Source: Leptospira noguchii serovar Panama str. CZ214 (GTDB lineage: Bacteria; Spirochaetota; Leptospiria; Leptospirales; Leptospiraceae). From it: a DNA stretch of 64,000 nt. Under the pieces are notes generated by a model. It did not search any database, was not told the DNA's origin, and worked only from the letters and a program-made list of their open reading frames with translations. Positions 32,533 to 48,758 of this stretch are shown here, in pieces. The DNA is taken from assembly GCF_000306255.2 (NCBI RefSeq), contig NZ_AKWY02000018.1:1-64000 (forward strand), in the 5' to 3' direction. The position numbers and the translations under genes are program-made. Every line of letters starts with the position of its first letter. Positions within the stretch are counted from its first letter, which is position 1.

Positions 32533-32700
32533 ATGGCGATTGCAAAGAAGAAAAAGGTTGCGAAGAAGAAAGTCGCTACCAAAAAAACGGGAAAGAAGAA
32601 GAAGCTAAAGAATCAGGTTCCACCTGCTAAAGTCATTCCTTCCTCTGCAAGCGGAGTCGCAGTAGACATGACTCCTGAGAATTCGGAACCGAAAGAATAG
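32533..32700 (+). CDS. Lysine-rich peptide (histone H1/AlgP-like composition)
   Basis: 55 residues, too short for many gene finders. Preceded by AAGGAG, starts MAIAKKKKVAKKKVATKKTG and contains KKKKLKNQVPPAKV; nearly half of the first 30 residues are lysine. Strongly basic N-terminus with an acidic tail (TPENSEPKE) resembles tiny nucleoid-binding proteins. It may condense DNA near the transposase; the function is inferred from composition alone. Confidence 0.6.
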   Translation: MAIAKKKKVAKKKVATKKTGKKKKLKNQVPPAKVIPSSASGVAVDMTPENSEPKE

Positions 32701-32709
32701 GAGGTCATC

Positions 32710-33305
32710 GTGGCTAAAAAGGAAAAGACGAGTAAAAATACATTAGTTGATTTACCGGATAACAACTACGTAAACCGCGATGACCTCACCCAAGCCGTGT
32801 GCAACAGCTTGGGGAGTTCAAACGCCAGAGAGATCGAATCACGAGCGAGACAGACGACCAAATCAGCAAGCTCCAAAACGATCTTCAGGAAAAGATTTCC
32901 CCATTGGACTTAAAAATCCAACACATTGCGGCTGGGATAAAGCACTTCGTGGATCATCATAAGGAAGATCTCTTTCCTGATCCAGAGTATAAAACCTGCA
33001 AATTGACCACAGGTATTTTAAAGTTGAGAAGAATTCCGGCAAGTGTCAAGACACGGGCAACGCAAAAACTCTTTGATAGAATTCTTTCAGAGAATGGTCT
33101 TCTCAAAAAGTTTAACAGTCTCGTTTCTCGATTAAGCGGTGTCTTCCTTCGAGTTAAGTTGGAGTTGAACAAAGAACAGATCCTTGCGGAACCATTGAAG
33201 GCAATGCAAAAAATCGGGGTAGAACTCAACGAAGAATCCGAGCGTTTATACATCTCTCCATCCGAAACGGATGTAGAAATCGAAGCGATCGGAGACGCCG
33301 CATGA
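32710..33305 (+). pseudogene. Gam-like host-nuclease inhibitor, split by a 2-nt insertion
   Basis: The intact form would be about 197 residues. N-terminal part: MAKKEKTSKNTLVDLPDNNY, ending DDLTQAV; continuing from a different frame: [20 protein letters not shown], then coiled helices and [20 protein letters not shown], a Mu Gam signature. The frames join if one TG of GTGTG at 32797-32801 is removed, giving DDLTQAVQQLGEF. So a dinucleotide slippage is the simplest lesion. A GTG at 32799 could start the C-terminal 168 residues alone. Gam normally binds DNA ends and blocks RecBCD. Confidence 0.75.
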
Positions 33306-33451
33306 ACGAACTTCCGCTAAAAGTTCGCAAGGTTTTGGAAACCATCCAAGACCTTGCAGCAACAGATTCAAACCAAAGCGACAATGTTGATCAGATATTT
33401 TATCTCGTGGAATGGATCCTGGATAAATATCCGACTGAGTCAGGACTTTAG
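33302..33451 (+). CDS. Small early protein
   Basis: 49 residues, [20 protein letters not shown]..., overlapping the Gam stop by 4 bases. Helical, acidic ([20 protein letters not shown]). Its coupling to Gam and to the next gene suggests it is real. Function unknown. Confidence 0.5.
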   Translation: MNELPLKVRKVLETIQDLAATDSNQSDNVDQIFYLVEWILDKYPTESGL

Positions 33452-33453
33452 TT

Positions 33454-33648
33454 ATGAGCCACGAAGAGGATCCCATTGATTTAAAACGCTCGGAGGATCT
33501 TTGGATAAATCACTGTGAAAACTTCCTTCGTCGCGGTTGGACTCCAAGACGTTGGAAGGATCTTCCAGACTACTTAAAAACTGAACGGATGCGAAAATAC
33601 TATGTCGAGTTAAGAAGGAGAACAGAAAGCAATGAGCATTCAAATTAA
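33454..33648 (+). CDS. Small early protein
   Basis: 64 residues, charged (RRGWTPRRWKDLPDYLKTER), 2 bases after the previous stop. No family recognised. Overlaps the start of the next gene by 17 bases. Confidence 0.5.
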   Translation: MSHEEDPIDLKRSEDLWINHCENFLRRGWTPRRWKDLPDYLKTERMRKYYVELRRRTESNEHSN

Positions 33649-33949
33649 AACGATCCAAAGATACGAAGAAGTGACTCAACTTTTGTATAATATTCGAAAA
33701 TCTCTCTTCTTTGATGATCTAAAAAAGCATGAAAGAGAAACATTAGAAGATCAAAAAAACTATCTCGAACCTGAGAGAGTCGCATTGAAAAACTCTATCG
33801 ATTTCCATCAAGCATACGACCTTCTTGATTCGGATTCAGAGACCGCAATTATGAAACTCACTGAGCTGGGTTGGTCTGTTGAAGAGTGGGAATTCGAGAA
33901 TGATACTTGGAGAAGCAAAGATCAGCATGAGTCAATTAGAAATTTTTGA
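33632..33949 (+). CDS. Early hypothetical protein
   Basis: 105 residues, helical and charged (KKHERETLEDQKNYLEPERV). Not recognised. Its end overlaps the start of the membrane protein gene by 23 bases. Confidence 0.5.
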   Translation: MSIQIKTIQRYEEVTQLLYNIRKSLFFDDLKKHERETLEDQKNYLEPERVALKNSIDFHQAYDLLDSDSETAIMKLTELGWSVEEWEFENDTWRSKDQHESIRNF

Positions 33950-34151
33950 ATTGGTTCTTATGTATACGGTCATGGGAACTCTCACTATCTGGTTACTGGT
34001 TGGAATTTTTACTCTTTTCCTCTGGTATCTTATATTTCGAGTTCTATTCAAAGAACCGATCCGAATCGAAAGAAGTGGTTATCAACCACAAGAAAATTTA
34101 AACAACAACGGAAATAAATTTCCACCACAGGAAGGGTCAGGAGGGGCATAA
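33927..34151 (+). CDS. Single-span membrane protein
   Basis: 74 residues from ATG 33927. One strong hydrophobic segment, GTLTIWLLVGIFTLFLWYLI, followed by a basic tail and a Gly-rich end (EGSGGA). Overlaps both neighbours. A role in superinfection exclusion or membrane anchoring is possible but not shown. Confidence 0.5.
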   Translation: MSQLEIFELVLMYTVMGTLTIWLLVGIFTLFLWYLIFRVLFKEPIRIERSGYQPQENLNNNGNKFPPQEGSGGA

Positions 34152-34516
34152 TGAAAATCGTAACATCCTATCATCATAAAACCGATAAACTGCTGGCAGC
34201 CGGATACGTTGTTTTTAATATTTCAAGATTTTCCCCTCGCTGGATTGCAAAGGGGAAACAAATTCAATTTAAAATACTGGCTCCCACAAAAGAAATGCTA
34301 AATGAAGGATATGACTGGAAAAAATTCGATTCTATTTTAGAAAATTTGAATGTTATGGAAATAATTGATCAACTCAAAACACTCTCCAACAATAATCCAA
34401 TTGCATTGTGTTGTTATGAAAAAGATCCGGTTGAATGCCATCGATCTCGTGTAGCACTTTGGTTTATCAAAAGCGGATTTCATGTAGCGGAATATAGGGA
34501 GGTAGATAATAAGTGA
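34151..34516 (+). CDS. DUF488 family protein
   Basis: 121 residues. The C-terminus ALCCYEKDPVECHRSRVALW is the hallmark of DUF488: a C-x-E-x-x-P-x-x-C-H-R motif (two Cys, one His). The N-terminus KIVTSYHHKTDKLLAAGYVV is also typical. DUF488 proteins are found in phage and defence contexts; the biochemical role is not settled. Overlaps neighbours by 1 and 4 bases. Confidence 0.75.
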   Translation: MKIVTSYHHKTDKLLAAGYVVFNISRFSPRWIAKGKQIQFKILAPTKEMLNEGYDWKKFDSILENLNVMEIIDQLKTLSNNNPIALCCYEKDPVECHRSRVALWFIKSGFHVAEYREVDNK

Positions 34517-34770
34517 GAGAAAACATTTTTAAAGAGATCTCCGAAGAACGCGATAAACAAGATTTAAAGTTCGGTCCACAAAATCACAAACCTGTGGAAT
34601 GGTGTATGATACTTGGAGAGGAAGTTGGCGAAGTTCAAAAAGCCGCCCTTGAATCTTACTTTAGATACGAAGGTAAAAATCATGATTACTCTGAGTATAG
34701 AAACGAACTGATACAAGTTGCCGCTGTATCTATTTCGATGATTGAATGCTTCGATAGAAATCGGAAGTAA
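34513..34770 (+). CDS. MazG-like nucleotide pyrophosphohydrolase
   Basis: 85 residues, GTG start. Contains ILGEEVGEVQKAALESYF, the E-E-x-x-E helix of MazG proteins, and later RNELIQVAAVSISMIE, where the usual ExxD second metal motif reads ExxQ. So catalysis may be altered. Phage MazG proteins remodel nucleotide pools. Overlaps the DUF488 gene by 4 bases. Confidence 0.65.
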   Translation: MRENIFKEISEERDKQDLKFGPQNHKPVEWCMILGEEVGEVQKAALESYFRYEGKNHDYSEYRNELIQVAAVSISMIECFDRNRK

Positions 34771-34781
34771 ATGGAGATACT

Positions 34782-35378
34782 ATGGATGCACCGAGTCAAA
34801 CGGGGTGTATGGGATATTATCGGAATGGGTCTTGTAAATGCCGGGATTTTGAAGAGGAATTTGAAGGATCAAATCGAACCATTTCTCAAAAAAACTATAT
34901 GAAGGATACAGTTGAAGAAGAGAAAAGAAAGCAACGTTTGAAACAGCTTTTTGCTGTTGGACGAAATATAGGGTATTCAAAGGAAACTCTTCAAGAGATT
35001 AGCTCGTCTTTGGCAATGGGTGAAAGACTAAGTTTTCTTTCCGAAAGCCAAATTCAAAAGATTATCGATTCATTAAAAAAAGCACATCCAGGAGTCTTCA
35101 GAAGATCACAGAGACGAGATAAGAAGAGATCCATTCCAAAATCTCAGGTCTTCTCAATTCCTTCAATAGACCAGAAAGAAATGACCAAAATACTTCTCTC
35201 TCAAGTGAATAAAATTGCACCGTATCAGATTTCTTTGGAATCGATGGCTCAAAAAACCTTCAAAATTCCTTCCGAAAAACTCTCCTTTCATCAATATCAA
35301 TCACTTATTGAAGCTCTTAAATCTATGAAATCTCGTTTCGAAAGAGAAACAAACCTTAGAAATTCTTCTCAACTTTGA
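34782..35378 (+). CDS. GemA/Gp16-like (DUF1018-type) protein, last early gene
   Basis: 198 residues from ATG 34782 (GGAG upstream). An N-terminal Cys cluster (C9, C18, C20 in GCMGYYRNGSCKC) is not standard for the family. Then two helical units: RLKQLFAVGRNIGYSKETLQ... and KEMTKILLSQVNKIAPYQIS..., each ending with a S/L-E-x-Q-x-x-I-I/L-x-x-L-K pattern, as in Mu GemA. GemA-like proteins modulate host gene expression and replication. It is the last recognisable prophage gene before the OppD-like start. Confidence 0.6.
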   Translation: MDAPSQTGCMGYYRNGSCKCRDFEEEFEGSNRTISQKNYMKDTVEEEKRKQRLKQLFAVGRNIGYSKETLQEISSSLAMGERLSFLSESQIQKIIDSLKKAHPGVFRRSQRRDKKRSIPKSQVFSIPSIDQKEMTKILLSQVNKIAPYQISLESMAQKTFKIPSEKLSFHQYQSLIEALKSMKSRFERETNLRNSSQL

Positions 35379-35387
35379 ACCAAAAAG

Positions 35388-35408
35388 ATTCTTAAAAGAA
35401 TGTTTTTT
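35388..35408 (+). terminator. Weak terminator after early operon
   Basis: ATTCTT (35388-35393) pairs with AAGAAT (35396-35401) and is followed by GTTTTTTAG. Short stem of six pairs and a two-base loop; plausible end of the early transcript at the prophage edge. Confidence 0.4.
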
Positions 35409-35441
35409 AGTATTTTTTTATACTTTTCAGTCTCGTTTTAG

Positions 35442-39408
<3,967 letters not shown>

Positions 39409-39431
39409 CTTAAAAACATTAAGGAAAATTT

Positions 39432-39854
39432 ATGAAAGCAAAATTATTCATTCGGATTGCATCAGCGTTGATGTTCGTTTTTGCTTTGGGTCATTCGTTC
39501 GGCCATTTTACAAGATACAAAACTTCTGATCCTCAAGCCTTAAGCACAATTTCTATAATGCAACAAACTAAAATTCCTATGCAAGGAGTTACAAAAACTT
39601 ACGATCAATTTTATACCGGAATGAGTTTGAATTTGAGTATCGTATTGATTTCATTGATGATACTTCTTTGGATTTTATCCAATCTTTCGGAAGCGAATCC
39701 TCAAACCGTGCAGAAACTTTTGATTCCTATTTTATTTTGTACTTTTGGTTTTGGTATTACTGGATTTTTCTATTTCTTTTTTGTACCAGCCGTAGTGGCA
39801 TCGTTAGGTGCTATTTCTATTTTAGTTGGAATTGTTCTTTTAGGAAAGGGTTAA
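39432..39854 (+). CDS. Small integral membrane protein (LIC_13387-type)
   Basis: 140 residues with four hydrophobic segments; begins KLFIRIASALMFVFALGHSF and has GHFTRYK after it, a His-rich pattern known from a conserved Leptospira family. Function unknown. It has its own ribosome site (AAGGAAA) 23 bases after the AsmA-like stop, so may be co-transcribed. Confidence 0.65.
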   Translation: MKAKLFIRIASALMFVFALGHSFGHFTRYKTSDPQALSTISIMQQTKIPMQGVTKTYDQFYTGMSLNLSIVLISLMILLWILSNLSEANPQTVQKLLIPILFCTFGFGITGFFYFFFVPAVVASLGAISILVGIVLLGKG

Positions 39855-39954
39855 CTGCAAATTTTGGATTTTTATATTTATAACCTTAAATTTCAGAAGA
39901 TCCAATTTTATTACCTATAAAACTGAGCTGTGTTTTTACATTGAACTTAGTTTA

Positions 39955-40297
<343 letters not shown>

Positions 40298-40377
40298 TAG
40301 TTTAAAATATTTTGTTTTTCCCAAAAAATTTCTTCATAAACCGTTCCGCTTGGAAAGTTCTAAGAACCGTTTCTGGT

Positions 40378-40917
40378 ATGGACATTCTTTTATTGGACGA
40401 CGGTCAAAAAATTGAGTCTGCTTTGGTAGAAGGTTCTGTTGGTACAGATTCTCTTTTAGTTCCAGATGTTTATTGGAATCGTTTGAATCTTCAGGAAAGA
40501 AAAGCCCTTCGGAGCAAACTCCCTTTTCTATTGAGAAAATATTCTAAGCAAATCGCTTCTATGAAACGCCTTCATAACCGGGCGGGTAAAATCAAATACA
40601 ATCGGGACGTTGGTAAAATGAAAAAGTTTAGTATTCGAGTTCATACTGGTGTTTGGGCGACTTTAGGCGTGTTGGCTGCGGCTCATGGGGTTTCGAGGTG
40701 TTATCTTTTTAATTACATGCTTTGGCTGGAGGACCTTGGTGGAAAGGAGGATTTTTTTGTGAAAAATTTGAACCGGGGAGTTCCTAGCTTTCACTGGACT
40801 TACGAAATGACTTGGAAGATCAACAGGAGACAAAATCTAATCTCAAGAGAATTAAAATTTGAACCAAACCCGATGACAGATAAATACCCATACTACCTAA
40901 CGTTTAATTTGGCGTAA
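40378..40917 (+). CDS. DUF1564 family protein
   Basis: 179 residues from ATG 40378, selected to match the paralogue at 47740-48282 (both start with ...[16 protein letters not shown] strings). Conserved core RVHTGVWATLGVLAAAHGVS followed by RCYLFNYMLWLEDLG. This resembles a ribbon-helix-helix-like strand and helix pair, but the function of DUF1564 is unknown. DUF1564 genes are multicopy and typical of Leptospira. Surrounded by repeats on both sides. Confidence 0.8.
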   Translation: MDILLLDDGQKIESALVEGSVGTDSLLVPDVYWNRLNLQERKALRSKLPFLLRKYSKQIASMKRLHNRAGKIKYNRDVGKMKKFSIRVHTGVWATLGVLAAAHGVSRCYLFNYMLWLEDLGGKEDFFVKNLNRGVPSFHWTYEMTWKINRRQNLISRELKFEPNPMTDKYPYYLTFNLA

Positions 40918-40919
40918 CC

Positions 40920-41060
40920 AATTATTATATTGCGATCCATCGAAAACGACTCATAGGGTGATTCCAGAGCTACCATTGAAACTCAGCGGGTCCCATCTGA
41001 ACTCAGTGAAACGTTTTTTACAAAAGCGTTTCAGTCAGGGACTCATTTTATTAATTTATA
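40920..41060. repeat. Degenerate family-A-like sequence
   Basis: After the DUF1564 stop come TTATTATATTGCGATCCATC, GAACTCAGTGAAACG and ACAAAAGCGTTTCAGTC, pieces shared with the interior of the long family-A copy but without clean ends. No gene seen. Confidence 0.4.
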
Positions 41061-41108
41061 ATATTCTTTTTTATTAATTCAACTTGTAATAGTTCCTAGA
41101 TTGAATTT

Positions 41109-43174
<2,066 letters not shown>

Positions 43175-43229
43175 TTTTTTGCAATTTTATTGTTTTGAGA
43201 AAATTAGTACAAGAAAAAAACACTCAAGG

Positions 43230-43265
<36 letters not shown>

Positions 43266-43351
43266 AATTGCTTTCTCAAGGATGAGAATAAGCGGGATTC
43301 CCAATAAAAACAAAACTTAAAACCAAACCAGAAAGTCGCACGGAGGCGCAT

Positions 43352-43558
43352 ATGTTTTATCCAGAGATGGACCCAGATCTAAAAAGTTCCTTTCTTTCAA
43401 TCGACAAAACAGTAGCAAACCTAATCAACAATACCATTCTTCCAGAAGCCGGCCTAAAGGCAGGAAATCTTCTCAACGTAAATCAGATGAAAAAGTTAAA
43501 GGAAATCCGCAAACGCAGATTTAGATCTAGCGAATGGAAAAACTTTTTGAAAGACTAA
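43352..43558 (+). CDS. Small conserved-looking protein
   Basis: 68 residues, preceded by GGAGG (ACGGAGGCGCATATG). Helical, ends [16 protein letters not shown]. The stop lies inside the 7-bp flank of a family-A repeat. Not recognised. Confidence 0.6.
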   Translation: MFYPEMDPDLKSSFLSIDKTVANLINNTILPEAGLKAGNLLNVNQMKKLKEIRKRRFRSSEWKNFLKD

Positions 43559-43562
43559 AATA

Positions 43563-43665
43563 ACGTGAGTTCGGCATAACAAATGTAAAAGCGATTATTA
43601 TGCTGCGATCCACAGAGCAGCATTGAGTTTATTATTCGCCCAATTTTCTTACGTCGAACTCACGT
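43563..43665. repeat. Repeat family A, short copy
   Basis: 103 bp with ends ACGTGAGTTCG and CGAACTCACGT, flanked by TAAAATA and TAAATTA (6 of 7 identical). It carries the core TTATTATGCTGCGATCCAC. Likely the minimal mobile form. Confidence 0.7.
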
Positions 43666-43670
43666 TAAAT

Positions 43671-43765
43671 TAGAGTTGTTGAAAAACTCCATAGTGAAGA
43701 TTCACAAAATTGCTTCAATTGTCTATTTCAATACAACGGAAATGGATCAAGAATTAATTTTAAAA
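43671..43765. repeat. Repeat family B copy (about 95 bp)
   Basis: Begins TAGAGTTGTTGAAAAACTCC and continues with the shared core GTGAAGATTCACAAAATTGC. It abuts the family-A short copy (which ends 43665). The other end (TTTTTCAACAACTCT) is degenerate here. An apparent open frame across it also occurs in the copy at 62639-62742, so it is not a gene. Confidence 0.6.
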
Positions 43766-43768
43766 CAA

Positions 43769-43795
43769 AAAAGCCCGCTGCATTGGCGGGCTTTT
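43769..43795 (-). terminator. Terminator of the caspase-like gene
   Basis: AAAAGCCCGC (43769-43778) pairs with GCGGGCTTTT (43786-43795): ten-pair GC-rich stem, seven-base loop, T-run on both strands. It lies 34 bases after the minus-strand stop at 43829. Confidence 0.85.
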
Positions 43796-43828
43796 CATTT
43801 ATTTCACTTAAAAACGAAATATAATACT

Positions 43829-45451
<1,623 letters not shown>

Positions 45452-45906
45452 ACCTAGCCTCCTAAAGATTCATTTAGAATGGAATCAAAGTAACAAAAGA
45501 AATCCTTTTGTCATTATTTTTTTAAATCAAGAATTGAGACTCTTCAATTTAAAAAAGAATTATCTAAAATTTATTTGGCCGAATTAGAATCGAAAAGTAT
45601 ATACTTTACGACCGATTCGTAAAAGAAACAGAAAGAAATCTATCTCAGATAAATCGTATTGTAACTCCAAGTTGCAATTCTATATCATAATAATTTACAG
45701 AATCTAAAATTCGACTTATTTTATAAAAAAGGTTAAACTAAGTAAACTCAATGCAGACACTGATTTATCTTATTTCGAAGAGATTTGATTCATTTTTGGT
45801 CTCAGAGGCCAGACATTGACAGTTGTCTTCCTGATGAACTTATGCCCAAATTCTATCGCGATCACTGGGATCGAAGAATTCGAAAACGAAATACAAATCT
45901 ATAACA
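45452..45906. other. Intergenic: caspase gene promoter side and a degenerate coding remnant
   Basis: No intact gene. Positions about 45806-45905 read CLPDELMPKFYRDHWDRRIR in one minor frame before a stop, which looks protein-like but has no start; it ends where the family-B copy begins. The first 200 bases hold the upstream side of the caspase gene. Confidence 0.35.
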
Positions 45907-46011
45907 TTAGAGTTATTGAAAATTCCATAGCGACGATTAACAAAACTGTTTTAATTACCGTTTCTATAAAACAGAAACAGATGGAGAATTAATTTTTCAA
46001 AAACTCTATTA
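45907..46011. repeat. Repeat family B copy
   Basis: TTAGAGTTATTGAAAATTCC at one end and TTTTTCAAAAACTCTAT at the other, 105 bp, with the same core as the copies at 48525 and 62639 but in the opposite direction. Confidence 0.65.
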
Positions 46012-46070
46012 ATTATACCTAGATTTACAAGAACTCAACATATAGTTTCAGATTACAAAACTCCTATTTT

Positions 46071-46286
46071 AACGTGAGTTCGGCAGAAGGAATTCATTTT
46101 TCTGAAAAAAGTTAGGGACTGAATTTTCTAGATCAATTCCTAAATGTGGGAACTCATACAAAAAGTAAATGTTTAAGAATTTGTAATGTGATTTAATTTG
46201 TGGGAACTACCACAGATCAAGATTTTACAAACAAGTTTTAAAACTATAGAAACTCATACTTTTAGAAAATTTTTTCATTTTCTCCG
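46071..46286. repeat. Repeat family C copy
   Basis: Starts AACGTGAGTTCGGCAGAAGG, with GGAATTCATTTTTCTGAAAA and ATTTGTAATGTGATTTAATT inside. Matches the copy at 55624-55870 over most of its length. The short plus-strand frame from 46198 lies in it and is not considered a gene. Confidence 0.6.
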
Positions 46287-46401
46287 CAAATTCATATTTT
46301 CACTTATGGACAAAAAACAGAAAATGCAATGTCTATCAGCAAAAGAGTTTTTAAATACAAAAACTTTTTTCCTTTCAATCATTGAATCCGAGAAAAAATA
46401 A

Positions 46402-46436
46402 AAAACCCGGAAAATGATAAACATCCGCCGGGTTTT
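46402..46436 (-). terminator. Terminator of ilvC
   Basis: AAAACCCGG (46402-46410) pairs with CCGGGTTTT (46428-46436), with a 17-base loop, flanked by T-rich sequence. Lies 26 bases beyond the ilvC stop. Confidence 0.75.
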
Positions 46437-46461
46437 CTTTAAGAATAAATTTGAGACGAAA

Positions 46462-47739
<1,278 letters not shown>

Positions 47740-48282
47740 TTATGTAGAAAACCGTTCTAGATCTAAAGCATAAAAATAGGATTCTGGTTCACAGTGTAGT
47801 TTTCGAGTTACTCGGTTGTTTGGCAGGTCTAAGTGCAGGATATAACTGTAAGACCAGTGAAATGCGGGAACCCCCGCCCGAACCGTATTCAAGATAGAAT
47901 TCCCGACCCCAAGAGCTTCCAATTTCAAAAGATAATTAAAAAGATAACACTTAGACACACCATGAGCCTGAGCCAACGTTCCCAAAAGAGTCCAACTTCC
48001 GGAAGGAACACGAACATTGATTCGTTTCATTTTTAATTTACCTGGACTAGGTTGATATAAAGTTCTGTCCGCCTTGTTGCCGAGACGTTTCGACGAAGAA
48101 AGATATTTCCCATAAATTTTCAAAAGCGCAGGAATTCTTTTAGTAAGCAACTTAACGTCTTTTTCAGGAAAAAGAAGCCAAATATCTTCCGGAATCAAAA
48201 GAGTCACAGTCTCGGAAGGATCTTTTTGAAGTGCAGAACTAATTTCATGGTCAGAGTTGAGTAATAAAACACCCATACTCAT
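47740..48282 (-). CDS. DUF1564 family protein (second copy)
   Basis: 180 residues; paralogue of 40378-40917. Shared core [20 protein letters not shown] followed by [15 protein letters not shown], then [10 protein letters not shown]. About 40% identical by eye. Start [13 protein letters not shown]. Function unknown; multicopy Leptospira family. Confidence 0.8.
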   Translation of the reverse strand: MSMGVLLLNSDHEISSALQKDPSETVTLLIPEDIWLLFPEKDVKLLTKRIPALLKIYGKYLSSSKRLGNKADRTLYQPSPGKLKMKRINVRVPSGSWTLLGTLAQAHGVSKCYLFNYLLKLEALGVGNSILNTVRAGVPAFHWSYSYILHLDLPNNRVTRKLHCEPESYFYALDLERFST

Positions 48283-48758
48283 TACGGTTCTCGCAAGGAG
48301 TAAAACGGATCAAATTTGAATCAAAAAAATCACATATTTCAAAAAAACTCAAAGGCCAAAAACAAAGAAACCTAGGCTTATTATAATTTTAGAATATAGT
48401 TTTTTAAAATAACCTGAGTTTAATGTTAATAGTGTAGTTTCTTGCACGTTCTAAATCAACAGTATAACATAAATCTGCAGTAGTTCCCACATTTCAAGAA
48501 TCAAGATGATTTTTCAATTCTACATTAGAGTTGTTGAAAAATTAATTCTACGCCTGTTTTTATTTTATGGAAACGGTCGATTAAAGCAGTTTTATTAAAC
48601 TGGACTATGGGATTTTTCAACAACCCTAATGTTAAAATTTATATGACTTCCCACATTTTATGAAGCTCAGCAAACACCACACTCTACGAATCGGTGTTTA
48701 GGTTTTGAGACAAACTCAAAATAGAAGTTTTCTTTAAAAAATATACATCTTTTCACTG
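48283..48758. other. Intergenic region with repeat fragments
   Basis: Contains a family-B copy (48525-48630) and fragments of family C (AGTTCCCACATTTCAAG at 48482 and TTCCCACATTTTATG at 48649). No gene seen. Confidence 0.5.
48525..48630. repeat. Repeat family B copy
   Basis: Starts TTAGAGTTGTTGAAAAATTA and ends TTTTTCAACAACCCTAAT, giving a terminal inverted repeat of about 18 bases; 106 bp long. Very close to the copy at 62639-62742. Confidence 0.75.

Larger units (their letters stand above)
1..35441. mobile_element. Mu-like (transposable, contractile-tailed) prophage, left end outside window
   Basis: A complete set of head, neck, contractile tail, lysis, switch and transposition genes lies on this segment. 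The key markers are a MuA-type DDE transposase (29450-31162), a MuB-type ATPase, Gam and GemA-like proteins, together with DUF3383 sheath, baseplate J and DUF1073 portal. Late genes are on the minus strand and early genes on the plus strand, diverging from a repressor region near 25-26.5 kb; in Mu itself early and late genes are colinear. The right end lies between the GemA-like stop (35378) and the start of the OppD-like gene (35442); I could not identify the exact terminal dinucleotides. The left end is not in the window. Base composition is richer in G+C than the chromosomal genes to the right. Confidence 0.93.

Noticed and set aside
32797..32801. Programmed frameshift in Gam
   Set aside because: The frames join by a simple TG slip without a slippery heptamer, so a lesion is the better reading.
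46198..46401. 67-codon open frame before the ilvC terminator
   Set aside because: Lies inside the family-C repeat and runs into the terminator; composition not protein-like.
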